From NCBI GenBank assembly GCA_017474765.1, contig JAFVGW010000019.1, positions 1-64,000 on the forward strand: DNA of 64,000 nucleotides, in the 5' to 3' direction. Below, one piece after another: positions 28,401 through 37,605 of the stretch. How positions within the stretch are numbered: the stretch's first letter is position 1; the number at the start of each line of letters is the position of its first letter. Made by a program: the position numbers and the translations under genes. Under the pieces are notes generated by a model. It was not told the DNA's origin, ran no database searches, and saw nothing but the letters and a program-made list of their open reading frames with translations. This DNA is from Salinivirgaceae bacterium (GTDB lineage: Bacteria; Bacteroidota; Bacteroidia; Bacteroidales; SZUA-534).

Positions 28401-28626
28401 TTTCGATTCGCCTCCACTCGTTTCCATCGAATTGCCAGACAGCGTTGGTTGTTCCGAAATACATTATTCCGCGCGAGTCCTGCGCTATGGCGTTGTTATT
28501 GGGGTCGTAAAGCGTTCCATACTGCTTGGGTCCGTAATTTACGGGCTTATAATTTTTAATTTGCGCCGATGCACCGAAAGACAATGCAACAGCCAATATC
28601 AGAAACATTTTTTTAAGTGTTCTCAT
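25450..28626 (-). CDS. Two-component-propeller / SpoIIE (PP2C) phosphatase
   Basis: A 1058-residue sensor protein. It has a signal peptide (MRTLKKMFLILAVALSFGASAQ), a periplasmic two-component-regulator beta-propeller (about 30-640), a Y_Y_Y sandwich domain (about 660-742), one transmembrane helix (about 750-775), a cytoplasmic coiled coil, and a SpoIIE-type PP2C phosphatase (about 840-1058). The phosphatase has RDIVSGDFYW and AADCTGHGVPGAMMSM, which supply metal-binding aspartates. The propeller resembles that of hybrid histidine kinases such as BT-type polysaccharide sensors, but the output here is a phosphatase. SpoIIE partners are usually phosphorylated STAS anti-anti-sigma proteins; none is in the window. 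Start set at 28626 for the signal peptide. Confidence 0.9.
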   Translation of the reverse strand: MRTLKKMFLILAVALSFGASAQIKNYKPVNYGPKQYGTLYDPNNNAIAQDSRGIMYFGTTNAVWQFDGNEWRRIEIKAGISVSSILVSESCDTIFVGAQNEFGFLVSNGISYDYVSLFDAVKDILFPFSDIWKIFSINGKIYYQCYDYIFMYDGVNVHIFEPETVFHNSFCVDNQLFVRQREIGLCRLDSNKFELVPGGEIFANIGIFGIEKISNDKMLIISYEDGTWIMDGNTITRNSSNLDKTLKSVGFNVTSCVMLNDSTLALGSYDNGILVITIDGKVVSHITSDNGLNENLINKIFCDRERNIWLTTSKGITLLPNNDYISQFSAESGIDGSVFAVQELNGKLYLGTSNGLLVQNQNLKTYDEPLYLPMVKMSRKVSCLAVCYGKLLIGTDDGVYQMTEKNTFEKIFPLNTMLCDVSCITFDNATETLLVGFNNGVAVLKKVESEWKHVTTMWKHIETWAEYFDIKKIETEINSDGLLVAWLGTTNQGVIRITFNGVDTKSEIFSSGENNGLERGLAFPTKIDGKICLVNQGALLKFVRDTVENQEFEGFQNYEENPWCFDIYQMFTLDSVSWISNGTNIAYHLKGEKESHSTQFRGLDAGRVNTIYTTDNHIVWLGTTEGLVMCVNAPYKPQEFPGLIRELKLKTNNQVLNPETENLRIPYKNNSLTISFSASWYSVSDSVKFKYYLSSSSYQDSSAWTRQTFVDFNHLHEGTYTFTIKARNAYGDESEEASCSFRIAPPWYRTILAYFAYILLLVAIVYGIIKYYTYQLKERNRLLDLEVKRQTKQIEEQLVKIEEQNHSLTDSINYAARIQRMSLPNTDFVNKYVSESFILFKPRDIVSGDFYWCGEVDNKLIITAADCTGHGVPGAMMSMLGMNSLNTIVKVRGTIDPGAILNDLRASVVRSFADKGPNAARDGMDICLLTIDNATNKLMFAGAYNSLIQIRNGELTEYKVDRFPCALSDQYEKGIMFTTQTIEMQKGDCYYFLSDGYCDQFGGEDGQKKFMKARFKRHLLEICGKPMEEQGEILNKIHLEFKGDNSQIDDILVIGIRI

Positions 28627-28712
28627 TTTCTGTATTTTAATTATTTCAAATATGCACAAATTTTGACATGCAAAATCAACGTTTCAAAAAAAGTTAATTG
28701 AGCCGTAATTTG

Positions 28713-28720
28713 TATGTTTG
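28713..28720 (+). promoter_or_regulatory. Predicted -7 element for the Ig-like lipoprotein gene
   Basis: TATGTTTG matches TAnnTTTG and lies 30 bases before the start codon at 28751, in the divergent region shared with the SpoIIE gene. A TTG at 28698-28700 is closer than usual for a -33 element. Confidence 0.5.
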
Positions 28721-28750
28721 CAAATTGGATGAAATAATAGTTTCGGACAA

Positions 28751-30595
28751 ATGAAATTGATAGGCAGACGGTTTGTTTTCGGTTTAGCAGCCATTGCTGT
28801 TTTTGGTTGCGCAAAAGTGTCGGCGCCAACGGGCGGGCCAAAAGACACCGAGCCGCCTGTGCCTCTGCGCAGTTCGCCTGTCAACTATTCGACCAATTTC
28901 AAGGGCAAAAAATTTATTGTAGAGTTCAATGAGTTCATCGACCTTAAAAATGTCAGTCAGGAACTGTTAGTGTCACCGCCCGTTGAAAACAAACCGAAAG
29001 CCGTTATGCGCGGCAAAAAAATGGTTGTCAGAATCAACAACGAACTTGCTGACAGCACTACTTATAACTTTAACTTTTTCAATTCAATAACTGATCTCAA
29101 CGAAGGTAATATTCTTCAAAACTTTCAGTTCGAATTCTCAACTGGCGACACTTTCGATTCAACATATATGGGTGGAATTGTAACTGATGCTTTCACGGGT
29201 AAACCCATCAATGATGTGAAAATCATGCTCTTCCGACAACTCACTGACTCCACTCCTCGCACTCAAAAACCCGAGTGCATCGGCCGCACAAACAGCGATG
29301 GATTCTATATCGTACCTAACATGAAAGCTGGTGTCAAATATCATGTTTTTGCTTTGCGCGATATAAACAATAATAACAAATTCGACCTCCCAAACGAATC
29401 TATTGCTTTCTGCGACAGCACAATACAACCATCATTCAAACCAATGTTGGTGTACGATACAATCACTTTGATTGAAAAAATATCGCGTAATAAGAAAGAC
29501 ACTATTTTCCGCGATTCCATTTATTCCTATACCGAAATGGTCACAACCATCGACAACGTTAAACTCAATCTTTTCACCGAAGAAAATCATATCCAATATC
29601 TTCATGATGTTTACCGTCCTGACAAACGTCTTATCACGGTGGCTTTCAATGATTTGGTTGACAGCGCTTTCTCCATAAAACCAATTTCTGACACGGTTTT
29701 TGCCGACGATTGGTATATTTTTGAAAGTCAACTTCCTACCGATTCCGTCGTTTTATGGATAAAAGATTCCGTTCTCTACAAACACGATACATTGAAAATG
29801 CAGGTCTGCTACACAATGAAAGACTCTAATGATACTGATTATCTTAAAATTGACACTCTCGAATTCATAGCAAAAGTATCTTCTTCAAAACAGAGTAAGA
29901 AGAAAGAAAATAAGCTGCTCTCTAAACTGAAGAAAGATGAAAACGAAAATGATAAAAAGAAGAAAGAAAAAAAAGTTTCTGCATTGAAAGTAGAGAATAA
30001 TTTCGAAAAAGAACTGGACCTTGTTAAACCCATTATTCTTAAAACAAATTATCCAATAAGTAGTTACAACGAAAACTTGATTTCCATTGCAAAGATTGAT
30101 GATGAAGGAAAAGAGTCTGCCGTCAGCTTCAAAATGTTCAGAAAAGAGGAAAATTTGCGCACATTAAATATCGATTTCAAACGCGATGAAACAGCAAACT
30201 ACCGTTTGCTTATTCCTTCTGGAACACTGACTGATATTTATGGAAACATAAACGATACTTTAAAATATGAATTTGGTATTACGTCCAGTGACTTCTATAG
30301 CAGCATTTTGGTGAATTTTGTTGGCGTTCCTTGCGAAAACTCAATTGTGCAACTTCTCAACAAAAAAGAAAAAGTACTTGAAGAATATAAATTAAATGAA
30401 AATAATAAGTTAACAATCAATTATTTAAGACCAGATACTTATATCTTAAAATTAATTTGCGACGAAAACAATAATGGTAAGTGGGATACTGGTAATTTCA
30501 GCCAGTTCAAGCAACCTGAACGTGTTTTTTATTTCAACCAGCCAATCGAAACAAAATCTGGTTGGGATATGGAGTTTACTTGGGAAGTTGAGTGA
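28751..30595 (+). CDS. Ig-like (Big_5) domain lipoprotein
   Basis: A 614-residue predicted lipoprotein, lipobox AVFGC at residues 16-20. The mature start CAKVSAPTGGPKDTEPP is a hallmark of a Bacteroidota family with an N-terminal SbsA-type Ig-like domain (about 35-135). A carboxypeptidase-regulatory-like domain follows near 140-235 and a beta-rich C-terminal part near 470-614 with NNGKWDTGNF. Residues about 375-420 form a striking Lys/Glu/Asn-rich linker (KKKENKLLSKLKKDENEND). Function is not established; outer-surface or periplasmic location is likely. Its stop overlaps the next start by one base. Confidence 0.85.
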   Translation: MKLIGRRFVFGLAAIAVFGCAKVSAPTGGPKDTEPPVPLRSSPVNYSTNFKGKKFIVEFNEFIDLKNVSQELLVSPPVENKPKAVMRGKKMVVRINNELADSTTYNFNFFNSITDLNEGNILQNFQFEFSTGDTFDSTYMGGIVTDAFTGKPINDVKIMLFRQLTDSTPRTQKPECIGRTNSDGFYIVPNMKAGVKYHVFALRDINNNNKFDLPNESIAFCDSTIQPSFKPMLVYDTITLIEKISRNKKDTIFRDSIYSYTEMVTTIDNVKLNLFTEENHIQYLHDVYRPDKRLITVAFNDLVDSAFSIKPISDTVFADDWYIFESQLPTDSVVLWIKDSVLYKHDTLKMQVCYTMKDSNDTDYLKIDTLEFIAKVSSSKQSKKKENKLLSKLKKDENENDKKKKEKKVSALKVENNFEKELDLVKPIILKTNYPISSYNENLISIAKIDDEGKESAVSFKMFRKEENLRTLNIDFKRDETANYRLLIPSGTLTDIYGNINDTLKYEFGITSSDFYSSILVNFVGVPCENSIVQLLNKKEKVLEEYKLNENNKLTINYLRPDTYILKLICDENNNGKWDTGNFSQFKQPERVFYFNQPIETKSGWDMEFTWEVE

Positions 30596-31401
30596 TGTGC
30601 CATTGGCTTATAATATTGCTTTTGCTATGTGGCAGCGCTTTGTCAGGGCAGTCGCAACCTCAATATGTTTATGGAAAATTTAATGTAGGAGAACGCTTTA
30701 AACTTGACATCTACTACAACTGGCAATTCATTTGGCTCAACGCTGGTTGGGTGACATTTGAAATACGCGATACTACCTGGAATAATCAACCAGCCTATCA
30801 TCTTTTCAGTCAAGGAGCAACTAATCCGGGATATGATTGGTTCTACAAAGTTCGCGATACATACGAGGCGGTTGTCGAACCAGAAAAATATAGACCTTTC
30901 TGGTTCAGATGTAATACTTATGAAGGCGGATTTTGGGACCGTGAAGAAGCTTTTTTTTTCTATCACGACAGTATTGCTATTACAAAAACTGAAAACTCAA
31001 AACAACCTTTTAAAATTGACACACTTAAAATAAATCATGATATTACAGATTTAGTTTCTGCTATTTATATATGCCGATCCGTTGACTTTGAAAAAATAAA
31101 GGTTGGTGAAAAAGTTCCTATTCCTGTCATTGTAGGAAACAAAATTTATAATCTTCATTTCAGGTTTCTTGGAATTGAACAAATTGCCACGCGTTCTGGC
31201 GATATCTATCGTTGCAGAAAATTTGCGGTCATGATGGTTGATGGCACTATCTTTAGCGGTGGTGAAGACCTTACTGCTTGGTTCACCGATGACTTAAATT
31301 GTGCGCCTATTTTGCTCGAAGCAAAAATCGCAGTTGGTTCAGTAAAGGCCTTTTTAGTAGATATGAGAGGAAATCGCTGGCCCCTTAAATCCGTCAATTA
31401 A
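30595..31401 (+). CDS. DUF3108 domain protein
   Basis: A 268-residue exported protein: signal sequence MCHWLIILLLLCGSALSGQSQ, then a DUF3108-type domain starting YGKFNVGERFKLDIYY and containing AGWVTFEI and WFTDDLNCAPILLEAKIAVGSV. DUF3108 proteins are exported beta-rich proteins of unclear role. The coding frame also has a GTG one codon upstream, but the ATG at 30595 overlaps the preceding TGA in a TGATG coupling arrangement, so the two genes form an operon. Confidence 0.86.
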   Translation: MCHWLIILLLLCGSALSGQSQPQYVYGKFNVGERFKLDIYYNWQFIWLNAGWVTFEIRDTTWNNQPAYHLFSQGATNPGYDWFYKVRDTYEAVVEPEKYRPFWFRCNTYEGGFWDREEAFFFYHDSIAITKTENSKQPFKIDTLKINHDITDLVSAIYICRSVDFEKIKVGEKVPIPVIVGNKIYNLHFRFLGIEQIATRSGDIYRCRKFAVMMVDGTIFSGGEDLTAWFTDDLNCAPILLEAKIAVGSVKAFLVDMRGNRWPLKSVN

Positions 31402-32028
31402 ATTTGTTGATTATGAGTGTTTTATACTTATTAACAATGGTTATCTTTCAAAATTTCTATCATTTATAATATTCAAAATTCGTACTCTATTGATTTTCAA
31501 ATTTTAAATATTATGTTAAATTGTTAATTTCTATTTTTGCTGCATGTTCATAAAATTTTTCATTTTATAGTTGCATTTTCCGTGCCTTGCACGCATATAC
31601 GAAAATTCAAAATTTCAAATTTTATTTTTTGTTTTGAATCCTATAAAAATCAACTCTGGCCTTGGTTTTAAACATTCTCTTCGGCCTACATTTTTAGAAA
31701 CATTTTGGTTTTAAACAAAGTGTTTATAAAGTGATTTAATCGATTGATTTTTAAATTCTGTTTTGGTTGCATTTTGTTAAATACTTACTCATTCTTTCAT
31801 ACAATTTAATTTTGCAAGCACAACTTGATAAAACTTTCAACCTTTTCAACTCCATATAAACAACATCATTTTTTTTAATTAAAATTAAAAATATATTTAT
31901 ATAATATATTGTGAAAAAGTCAGATAGAGGATTTTCAAATCATTTTTCTTACAAAAGTAATTGTTGTTTCTGTTTAATTAGTGATTGCGTTTTCTTAATT
32001 TCGCAGAAAAAAATTATCTTACTAAAGG
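31402..32028. other. Long AT-rich intergenic region
   Basis: About 630 bases of very AT-rich sequence with no credible gene on either strand. There is a good-looking -7 element TATTTTTG near 31530 with no open frame behind it, and runs of A and T near 31870-31910. It separates the DUF3108 operon from the flippase operon. It may contain an untranslated RNA or a decayed gene, but I see no structure to support either. Confidence 0.5.
31996..32003 (+). promoter_or_regulatory. Possible -7 element for the flippase operon
   Basis: TAATTTCG differs from TAnnTTTG at one position and lies 25 bases before the flippase start. The upstream half is weak. Confidence 0.35.
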
Positions 32029-33504
32029 ATGGGTTTCTTTAGCAATTTTTTCAAAGGTCTGGCAGGACAGACGATGATTTATGGCTTGGGCACCATTGTG
32101 CCGCGGCTGATGAATTACTTGCTGCTTACACCTTTCTATACTCGCATTTTCACCAAGGCGCAATACGGAACTGTTTCCGAGCTTTACGCCTATTCGTCGC
32201 TGCTGCTGGTGCTGCTCATTCACGGAATGGAAACAACCTATTTCCGCTACAGCGTCGATAAGAAGGAAGAGCCGAACACTTTCAACCACGCCGTTTTCAG
32301 CACATCGGTTTTTGCAACTGCTTTTCTGCTCATTGCTCTGATTTTCAAGCAAGATATTGCCGAACTTATTCGATATGAGCAAAATGTGAATTATATTGTC
32401 TGCTTTGCTTTCATTATTTTCTTCGATGTTATAACGTCGATTCCCTTTGCAAGAATGCGTAATCAGAACCGCGCTCTGAAGTTCTCGATTATAAAACTGA
32501 TAAACGTCTCAGTCAACATTCTGCTCAATATTTTCTTCTTTGTGGTTTGCCGCGACTCTGAAAATGAGTTACTTGCGTCGTTCTATAATCCCGATATAAA
32601 TATTGGTTACGCCTTCATTAGCAATATGGTGGCGTCCACGGTAACGTTCCTGCTTGTTCTGCCTGAGTACCGCTCTTTCAGGTTCAATATTTCGCTGCGC
32701 AAATATCTGACAATGCTCAACTATACCTGGCCGTTGATTGTGATTGGCATTGCTGGCGTTATCAACGAAGTGTCGGACAAGATTTTCTTGAAATATCTGT
32801 CAGATGGCAGCCTGGTTGCCGAAGAACAAGTTGGAATTTATGCTGCCAACTACAAAATTGCCGTTTTGATGACTATTTTCATTCAGATGTTCAACTATGC
32901 GGCCGAACCGTTCTTCTTCAAAAAATCGCTCGCAAAAGACGCCAAAGAATCGTACAGCGTTGTGATGGACTATTTCGTCATTTTCTGCCTGCTGATTTTC
33001 CTGATGGTCACAATGTATATCGATATATTTAAATACTTCATTGGCAGCGAGTTTCACGAAGGATTGGATATTGTTCCTGTTGTTCTTCTGGCCAATATGT
33101 TCCTTGGAATTTACTACAACCTTTCGGTTTGGTACAAAATCAATAATAAAACCTACTGCGGCGCTGTGATTTCTGTCATTGGAATGATTATCACGCTTGT
33201 AATGAACGTTTTACTCATTCCGCGAATCGGTTACTGGGGTGCTGCCTGGGCAACCATTGCCTGCTATTTTGCGATGGTTGTGGTGTCGTACTTTTGGGGC
33301 CACAAGGTTTATCCTGTCAGATATAGCGTTGGCAAGATTCTTTGCTACATTGCGCTTGCCATTTTAGTTCTTTGCGGCCGAAATTGTTTCAGTTTGAGCA
33401 ATACGGTGGCGTCACTTTCAGTTAGTACATTGTTTATGCTGTCATATATTGGCATTTTATATTACTTTGAGCGGAAAAACATAAAGAAACTTTTATGCGT
33501 GTAA
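32029..33504 (+). CDS. Oligosaccharide/lipopolysaccharide flippase (MOP superfamily)
   Basis: A 491-residue integral membrane protein with about 12-14 predicted helices. The N-terminus [20 protein letters not shown] and [15 protein letters not shown] are typical of polysaccharide-biosynthesis Wzx-like transporters. It would move a lipid-linked sugar precursor across the inner membrane. It is the first gene of a nine-gene run and overlaps dut by ten bases. No glycosyltransferases are nearby, so its substrate cannot be inferred from context. Confidence 0.88.
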   Translation: MGFFSNFFKGLAGQTMIYGLGTIVPRLMNYLLLTPFYTRIFTKAQYGTVSELYAYSSLLLVLLIHGMETTYFRYSVDKKEEPNTFNHAVFSTSVFATAFLLIALIFKQDIAELIRYEQNVNYIVCFAFIIFFDVITSIPFARMRNQNRALKFSIIKLINVSVNILLNIFFFVVCRDSENELLASFYNPDINIGYAFISNMVASTVTFLLVLPEYRSFRFNISLRKYLTMLNYTWPLIVIGIAGVINEVSDKIFLKYLSDGSLVAEEQVGIYAANYKIAVLMTIFIQMFNYAAEPFFFKKSLAKDAKESYSVVMDYFVIFCLLIFLMVTMYIDIFKYFIGSEFHEGLDIVPVVLLANMFLGIYYNLSVWYKINNKTYCGAVISVIGMIITLVMNVLLIPRIGYWGAAWATIACYFAMVVVSYFWGHKVYPVRYSVGKILCYIALAILVLCGRNCFSLSNTVASLSVSTLFMLSYIGILYYFERKNIKKLLCV

Positions 33505-33926
33505 AAATTATAAACAAATCGAATAACGCGCTGCCTGCCTACGAGACAGCAAGCTCTGCTGGTATGGATTTGCGGGCTTTTGTCGATGATGATGTGGTGC
33601 TTAAACCTTTCGAGCGCAAGCTCATTCCTACAGGTCTTTACATTGAGTTGCCCGATGGCTACGAAGCGCAGATTCGTCCGCGCAGTGGTCTGGCAATCAA
33701 AAGCGGAATAACTGTTCTCAATTCGCCTGGTACTATTGATGCCGATTACCGTGGCGAGATTAAGGTTATTCTAATCAATTTGAGTCAAGACGATTTCATT
33801 ATAAAGTCAGGCGACCGCATTTGCCAAATGGTGATTGCCAAGCACGAAAAAGCTGAATTTGTTGAAGTTGATGAAATTAGTGAGACCGAGCGCGGTGCTG
33901 GCGGTTTCGGACATACAGGAAAATGA
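33495..33926 (+). CDS. dut: dUTP diphosphatase
   Basis: Trimeric enzyme that hydrolyses dUTP to dUMP, keeping uracil out of DNA and feeding thymidylate synthesis. All five motifs are visible in 143 residues: [15 protein letters not shown] (about 62-67), [19 protein letters not shown] and the C-terminal GAGGFGHTG. The gene overlaps the flippase end and its own stop overlaps the next start (ATGA), so it is translationally coupled on both sides. Confidence 0.97.
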   Translation: MRVKIINKSNNALPAYETASSAGMDLRAFVDDDVVLKPFERKLIPTGLYIELPDGYEAQIRPRSGLAIKSGITVLNSPGTIDADYRGEIKVILINLSQDDFIIKSGDRICQMVIAKHEKAEFVEVDEISETERGAGGFGHTGK

Positions 33927-35644
33927 CGAATAAATTATATAAATATTGTCTTTTATTTTTCTCTGCTTTAGTTTGTTATGTGACTTCAGCTCAAGAACAA
34001 ATTGAAGTTGAATCTATATTAAATGATTCTGAAGTTAGCTACAAATTTAATCTGTTTGAGGCAGATCGTTATTTTTTACAAAACAATTTAGATTTGGCTG
34101 AAAACTATTATCAGCTTTGTCTTCATATGAAGCCTGACAATCCCTTTATTTTGTATCGATTAGCTTCAATATATTTGAATAGTAATAATTTAGCTGATGC
34201 TGAGTATTATATCGATAAGTGTATCGCTTTAGATAATTCTAATGAATGGTATCTTTATCTCGCTGGTAATATCTATAGTATTTCGAAAAAGTACCAGAAA
34301 GCAGAATCAATTTTTAAGTTATTGATTGACAAAAATCCAAACGAATTTGACTTTTATATCTGTTTGTCTGATGTTTATATCCAAGACAATCAGTTAAAAA
34401 AAGCTGTTAAGGTTTATGATTTTGTTGAGAAAAAATTCGGAATTGATGAGACTATTTTGATTCAGAAAAAAAATATTTATCTGAAGCTTAATAATCAAAA
34501 GAAAGCAGAATCAGAATTAATTAAGCTTGTTGAATCTTTCCCGGATGAACTACAGTTTCGTCGAATTTTAGCTGATTTTTATTTGCAAATTGGTAATGTA
34601 AATAAGTCTATTTCTATTTTTCAAGACATGGTAGACAAATATTCCGATGGTTATTCGCATCTAGGTTTGGCTTCTTGCTACCAGAGTTTAGGTAAGAAAG
34701 ATTTTTTTTATGATGAACTTGAGGCTGGTTTCTCTTCTTCATCTGTTCCTTGCGATGTAAAAGTAGGAATCATTGTTGATATATTAAGTAATCTAACGAG
34801 TAACAACGAAGAGTTTGAAAGAGTTTTTAAATTATCTGAAATTCTTTTGAAAAACTATCCTGACAATCCAGATGTTAATACTATTTATGCTGATTTTCAG
34901 ATGAATAAAGGCAATATCGATATAGCTCGTTTAGCTCTTGAAAATGTAATTCAGTATAGAAAAGATAAGTACCCTATATGGGAGCATATAATGCTTATTG
35001 ACAATCAGTTAAATGATTGGATTTCGCTTTTTAAGCATAGTACTGAGGCAATTGAATATTTTCCAAATATACCACTTTTCTATTTCTTCAACGGATTCAG
35101 TGGCTTTCAACTTTCAAAGTATGAACAGGCTACAAAATCACTCGAACTAGGATTAAATATATTACCTAAAAATGATAAGTTGCAATCTGAATTTCTGACG
35201 TTTTTGGGTGAATCTTATTATAATCTTGGTGATAAGAGCAAGGCCTATGACTGTTTTGATAAATTAATATCTATTGATCCTAATAACATTATGGTTCTAA
35301 ATAACTATAGTTATTATCTTTCCTTAGATAAGACAAATCTCGACAGAGCTAAGAGCATGTCTTATTCCACAATAGTTATGGAACCCGAAAATCCTACTTA
35401 TCTCGATACTTATGCTTGGATTTTGTTTGAGATGAAAAGTTATTCAGAATCACTTAAATATATCAAGAAAGCTGTTGAGTTAGATAAAACGCGAAGCGAA
35501 ATACTGATAGAGCATTATGGAGATATTCTCTATTTTAATGGAGATGTTGATGGGGCTTTGGAACAATGGAAAAGAGTTAAAACTTTAGGCAAGGGTGGCG
35601 ATAAAATCGATGAGAAGATTGAATCAAAAAAATATGTTGAGTAG
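33923..35644 (+). CDS. TPR repeat protein, exported
   Basis: A 573-residue protein with a signal peptide ending near VTSAQ and tetratricopeptide repeats along almost its whole length (for example [18 protein letters not shown] and [16 protein letters not shown]). It lies in a conserved-looking envelope operon between dut and a DUF4292 lipoprotein, and similar TPR proteins occupy this position in other Bacteroidales as I recall. Codon use is strongly biased to A/T, unlike prfA or pyrG. Role is probably scaffolding in the periplasm; not known. Confidence 0.85.
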   Translation: MTNKLYKYCLLFFSALVCYVTSAQEQIEVESILNDSEVSYKFNLFEADRYFLQNNLDLAENYYQLCLHMKPDNPFILYRLASIYLNSNNLADAEYYIDKCIALDNSNEWYLYLAGNIYSISKKYQKAESIFKLLIDKNPNEFDFYICLSDVYIQDNQLKKAVKVYDFVEKKFGIDETILIQKKNIYLKLNNQKKAESELIKLVESFPDELQFRRILADFYLQIGNVNKSISIFQDMVDKYSDGYSHLGLASCYQSLGKKDFFYDELEAGFSSSSVPCDVKVGIIVDILSNLTSNNEEFERVFKLSEILLKNYPDNPDVNTIYADFQMNKGNIDIARLALENVIQYRKDKYPIWEHIMLIDNQLNDWISLFKHSTEAIEYFPNIPLFYFFNGFSGFQLSKYEQATKSLELGLNILPKNDKLQSEFLTFLGESYYNLGDKSKAYDCFDKLISIDPNNIMVLNNYSYYLSLDKTNLDRAKSMSYSTIVMEPENPTYLDTYAWILFEMKSYSESLKYIKKAVELDKTRSEILIEHYGDILYFNGDVDGALEQWKRVKTLGKGGDKIDEKIESKKYVE

Positions 35645-36410
35645 GGCAGCTATATTTTTTATGCTTTTACTCTTATTCTCATGTTCACGCTCCGCAATCC
35701 AATCACGAAGTGTTTCTGATTTGTCCTCATTACAAAATTATGTGTCAGACCGAAATAAACTTATTTCAACTAGTAATATTAAGTTAAAATTTACTTCTGT
35801 TGTAAATCTTAATGGAAAAGATAATAAGCTAAGTGGTAGGATTTCGATTTTTAAGGATTCTTGCATTTTCGTAAATGTAATTTCTTCTGCTCTTGGTGTT
35901 GAAATTTGCCAGGCTCGATTTTCTCCAGATTCAGTATTATTTGTAAATAAACTGGAAAAGAATTATTTTTATGGCAGTTACAACGATTTTGTCAAAATAA
36001 TTGATGTTAATTATCAGTCTGTTTTTTCTATTTTAACAGCATCCTATATTAGATCCGACTCTATAGATTTTAATGAAACTAAAGCCTTTTATTTTCCTGA
36101 AGCTAAACGATTTATTGTTACCGATCTCTTTATTTATGATGGTTTAAAATCTTATGTTACTACTGAATTTGACCAGTTTGGTAATGTTGAAAAGATTGAC
36201 TTTAAATCAGCTCGTAGCAATTTTTTGCAGGTTAATTATTCTAATTTTGTAAATAATTTTGGTTTTCCTGACATTGTATTGTTTAGTACAACCATTGATA
36301 GGAAAAAAGTAAATTTTAATATGAAGATAACTGCTATTGAAATTTCAGAGAATTATATACCATTTGGAAAAGTTTCTTCTTTGTATAATTATAGTCGAAT
36401 AAGTTTGTAA
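35634..36410 (+). CDS. DUF4292 lipoprotein
   Basis: A 258-residue lipoprotein with lipobox LLFSC. The mature part contains GRISIFKDSCIFVNVISSALGVEICQARFSPDSV, split here into short beta strands typical of DUF4292, a LolA/LppX-like fold. Such proteins may handle lipids or lipoproteins between membranes, but this is inferred. The longer frame from 35595 would precede the signal; the ATG at 35634 overlaps the TPR gene's end by 11 bases. Confidence 0.85.
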   Translation: MLSRAAIFFMLLLLFSCSRSAIQSRSVSDLSSLQNYVSDRNKLISTSNIKLKFTSVVNLNGKDNKLSGRISIFKDSCIFVNVISSALGVEICQARFSPDSVLFVNKLEKNYFYGSYNDFVKIIDVNYQSVFSILTASYIRSDSIDFNETKAFYFPEAKRFIVTDLFIYDGLKSYVTTEFDQFGNVEKIDFKSARSNFLQVNYSNFVNNFGFPDIVLFSTTIDRKKVNFNMKITAIEISENYIPFGKVSSLYNYSRISL

Positions 36411-36411
36411 A

Positions 36412-37605
36412 ATGTTAAAATACAATATTTTATTAATATTAACTTTTATTTTTTCTCTTGCTTTTTCGCAATCAAGACAGGAACTTGAGAAACGTAAATT
36501 GCAGAATGAAAAAGATATTAGTTATACAAATGAACTTATTAAGAAGACTGAGAAGAATAAATCCGATTCTTTTAATAAACTTTTGTTGATTAATAGTAAA
36601 ATAACTAATCGTGAGAAGCTTATTAAAGACATGAATTCCGAAATAAATCTATTAAATTCAAATATCGATACTAAACACGATTTAATTAGCACTCTTAATA
36701 GTGATTATGAAAATCTTAAAAACGAGTATGCTAAGGTTATAACGTTCTATTATAAGAACAGAAGTAATTATGATAGAATAATGTTTATTTTAGCTTCTAC
36801 CGACGTAAATACAGCCTTTAAGCGTATAAAATATTTGCAGCAGTACAGTGAATATAGAACTAATCAGGTTAACCGTTTACTTGAGACTAAGGCTGAAATT
36901 GAAAAACAGATTTCTGAGTTGGAAACTATGAAGGTTGAGAAGCAGCAGCTTTTGAAGGACCAACAGAGTGAGGCAAATGAGCTTCGTAAAGAAAAAGACG
37001 ATCAAAGTAAAATAATTCAAAGCCTTGAAAAACAAAAGGTTGAGTTGCGAAAGAAACTCGATAAGCAAATACAACTTGCTAATGAATTACAACGCGAGAT
37101 AGAAAAAGTCATTGCAGAAGAACTTTCAAAGGCAAGTAAAAAGGGGCCTAATGTTTTTCAATTAACTCCTGAAGAGAAAAAGTTGGCTGATAATTTTGCT
37201 AATAACAAGAATAAATTGCCATGGCCTACGGAGAGAGGAGTTATAACAGGCTGCTTTGGTGAAAATCCGCATCCTGTTTTGAAAGGTATTATGGTTAGAA
37301 ATGATGGAATTGACATTTCTACTACTGATGGATCTTACATCAGGTCTGTTTTCGATGGTGTTGTTACTCGTGTTTTTGTAATTCCTGGTGCTCATACAAC
37401 AGTGATTATACGCCACGGAAATTATCTTTCTGTTTATTCCAATCTTTCTGAAGTATTTGTAAAACAAGGCGATAAAGTTAAAACCAAACAATCAATTGGT
37501 AAGATATTCACTGATGATGACAAATCTGTTTTACAATTCCAGATTTGGAAAGAAAATGTGAAACTAAACCCTCAGGACTGGTTAGCATCTTCAAAAAATG
37601 GCTGA
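36412..37605 (+). CDS. EnvC-like protein with degenerate M23/LytM domain
   Basis: A 397-residue exported protein with a signal peptide (about 1-20), a long coiled coil (about 22-245) and a C-terminal LytM fold (about 270-397). The zinc ligands of active M23 peptidases are missing: the first site reads RNDGID with N297 in place of His, the YAHL position reads YSNL (N344), and the HLHF position reads LQF (Q375). This matches EnvC and other activators of cell-wall amidases, which use a non-catalytic LytM domain. It likely helps daughter-cell separation, acting on an amidase not in the window. It overlaps the next gene by eight bases. Confidence 0.9.
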   Translation: MLKYNILLILTFIFSLAFSQSRQELEKRKLQNEKDISYTNELIKKTEKNKSDSFNKLLLINSKITNREKLIKDMNSEINLLNSNIDTKHDLISTLNSDYENLKNEYAKVITFYYKNRSNYDRIMFILASTDVNTAFKRIKYLQQYSEYRTNQVNRLLETKAEIEKQISELETMKVEKQQLLKDQQSEANELRKEKDDQSKIIQSLEKQKVELRKKLDKQIQLANELQREIEKVIAEELSKASKKGPNVFQLTPEEKKLADNFANNKNKLPWPTERGVITGCFGENPHPVLKGIMVRNDGIDISTTDGSYIRSVFDGVVTRVFVIPGAHTTVIIRHGNYLSVYSNLSEVFVKQGDKVKTKQSIGKIFTDDDKSVLQFQIWKENVKLNPQDWLASSKNG

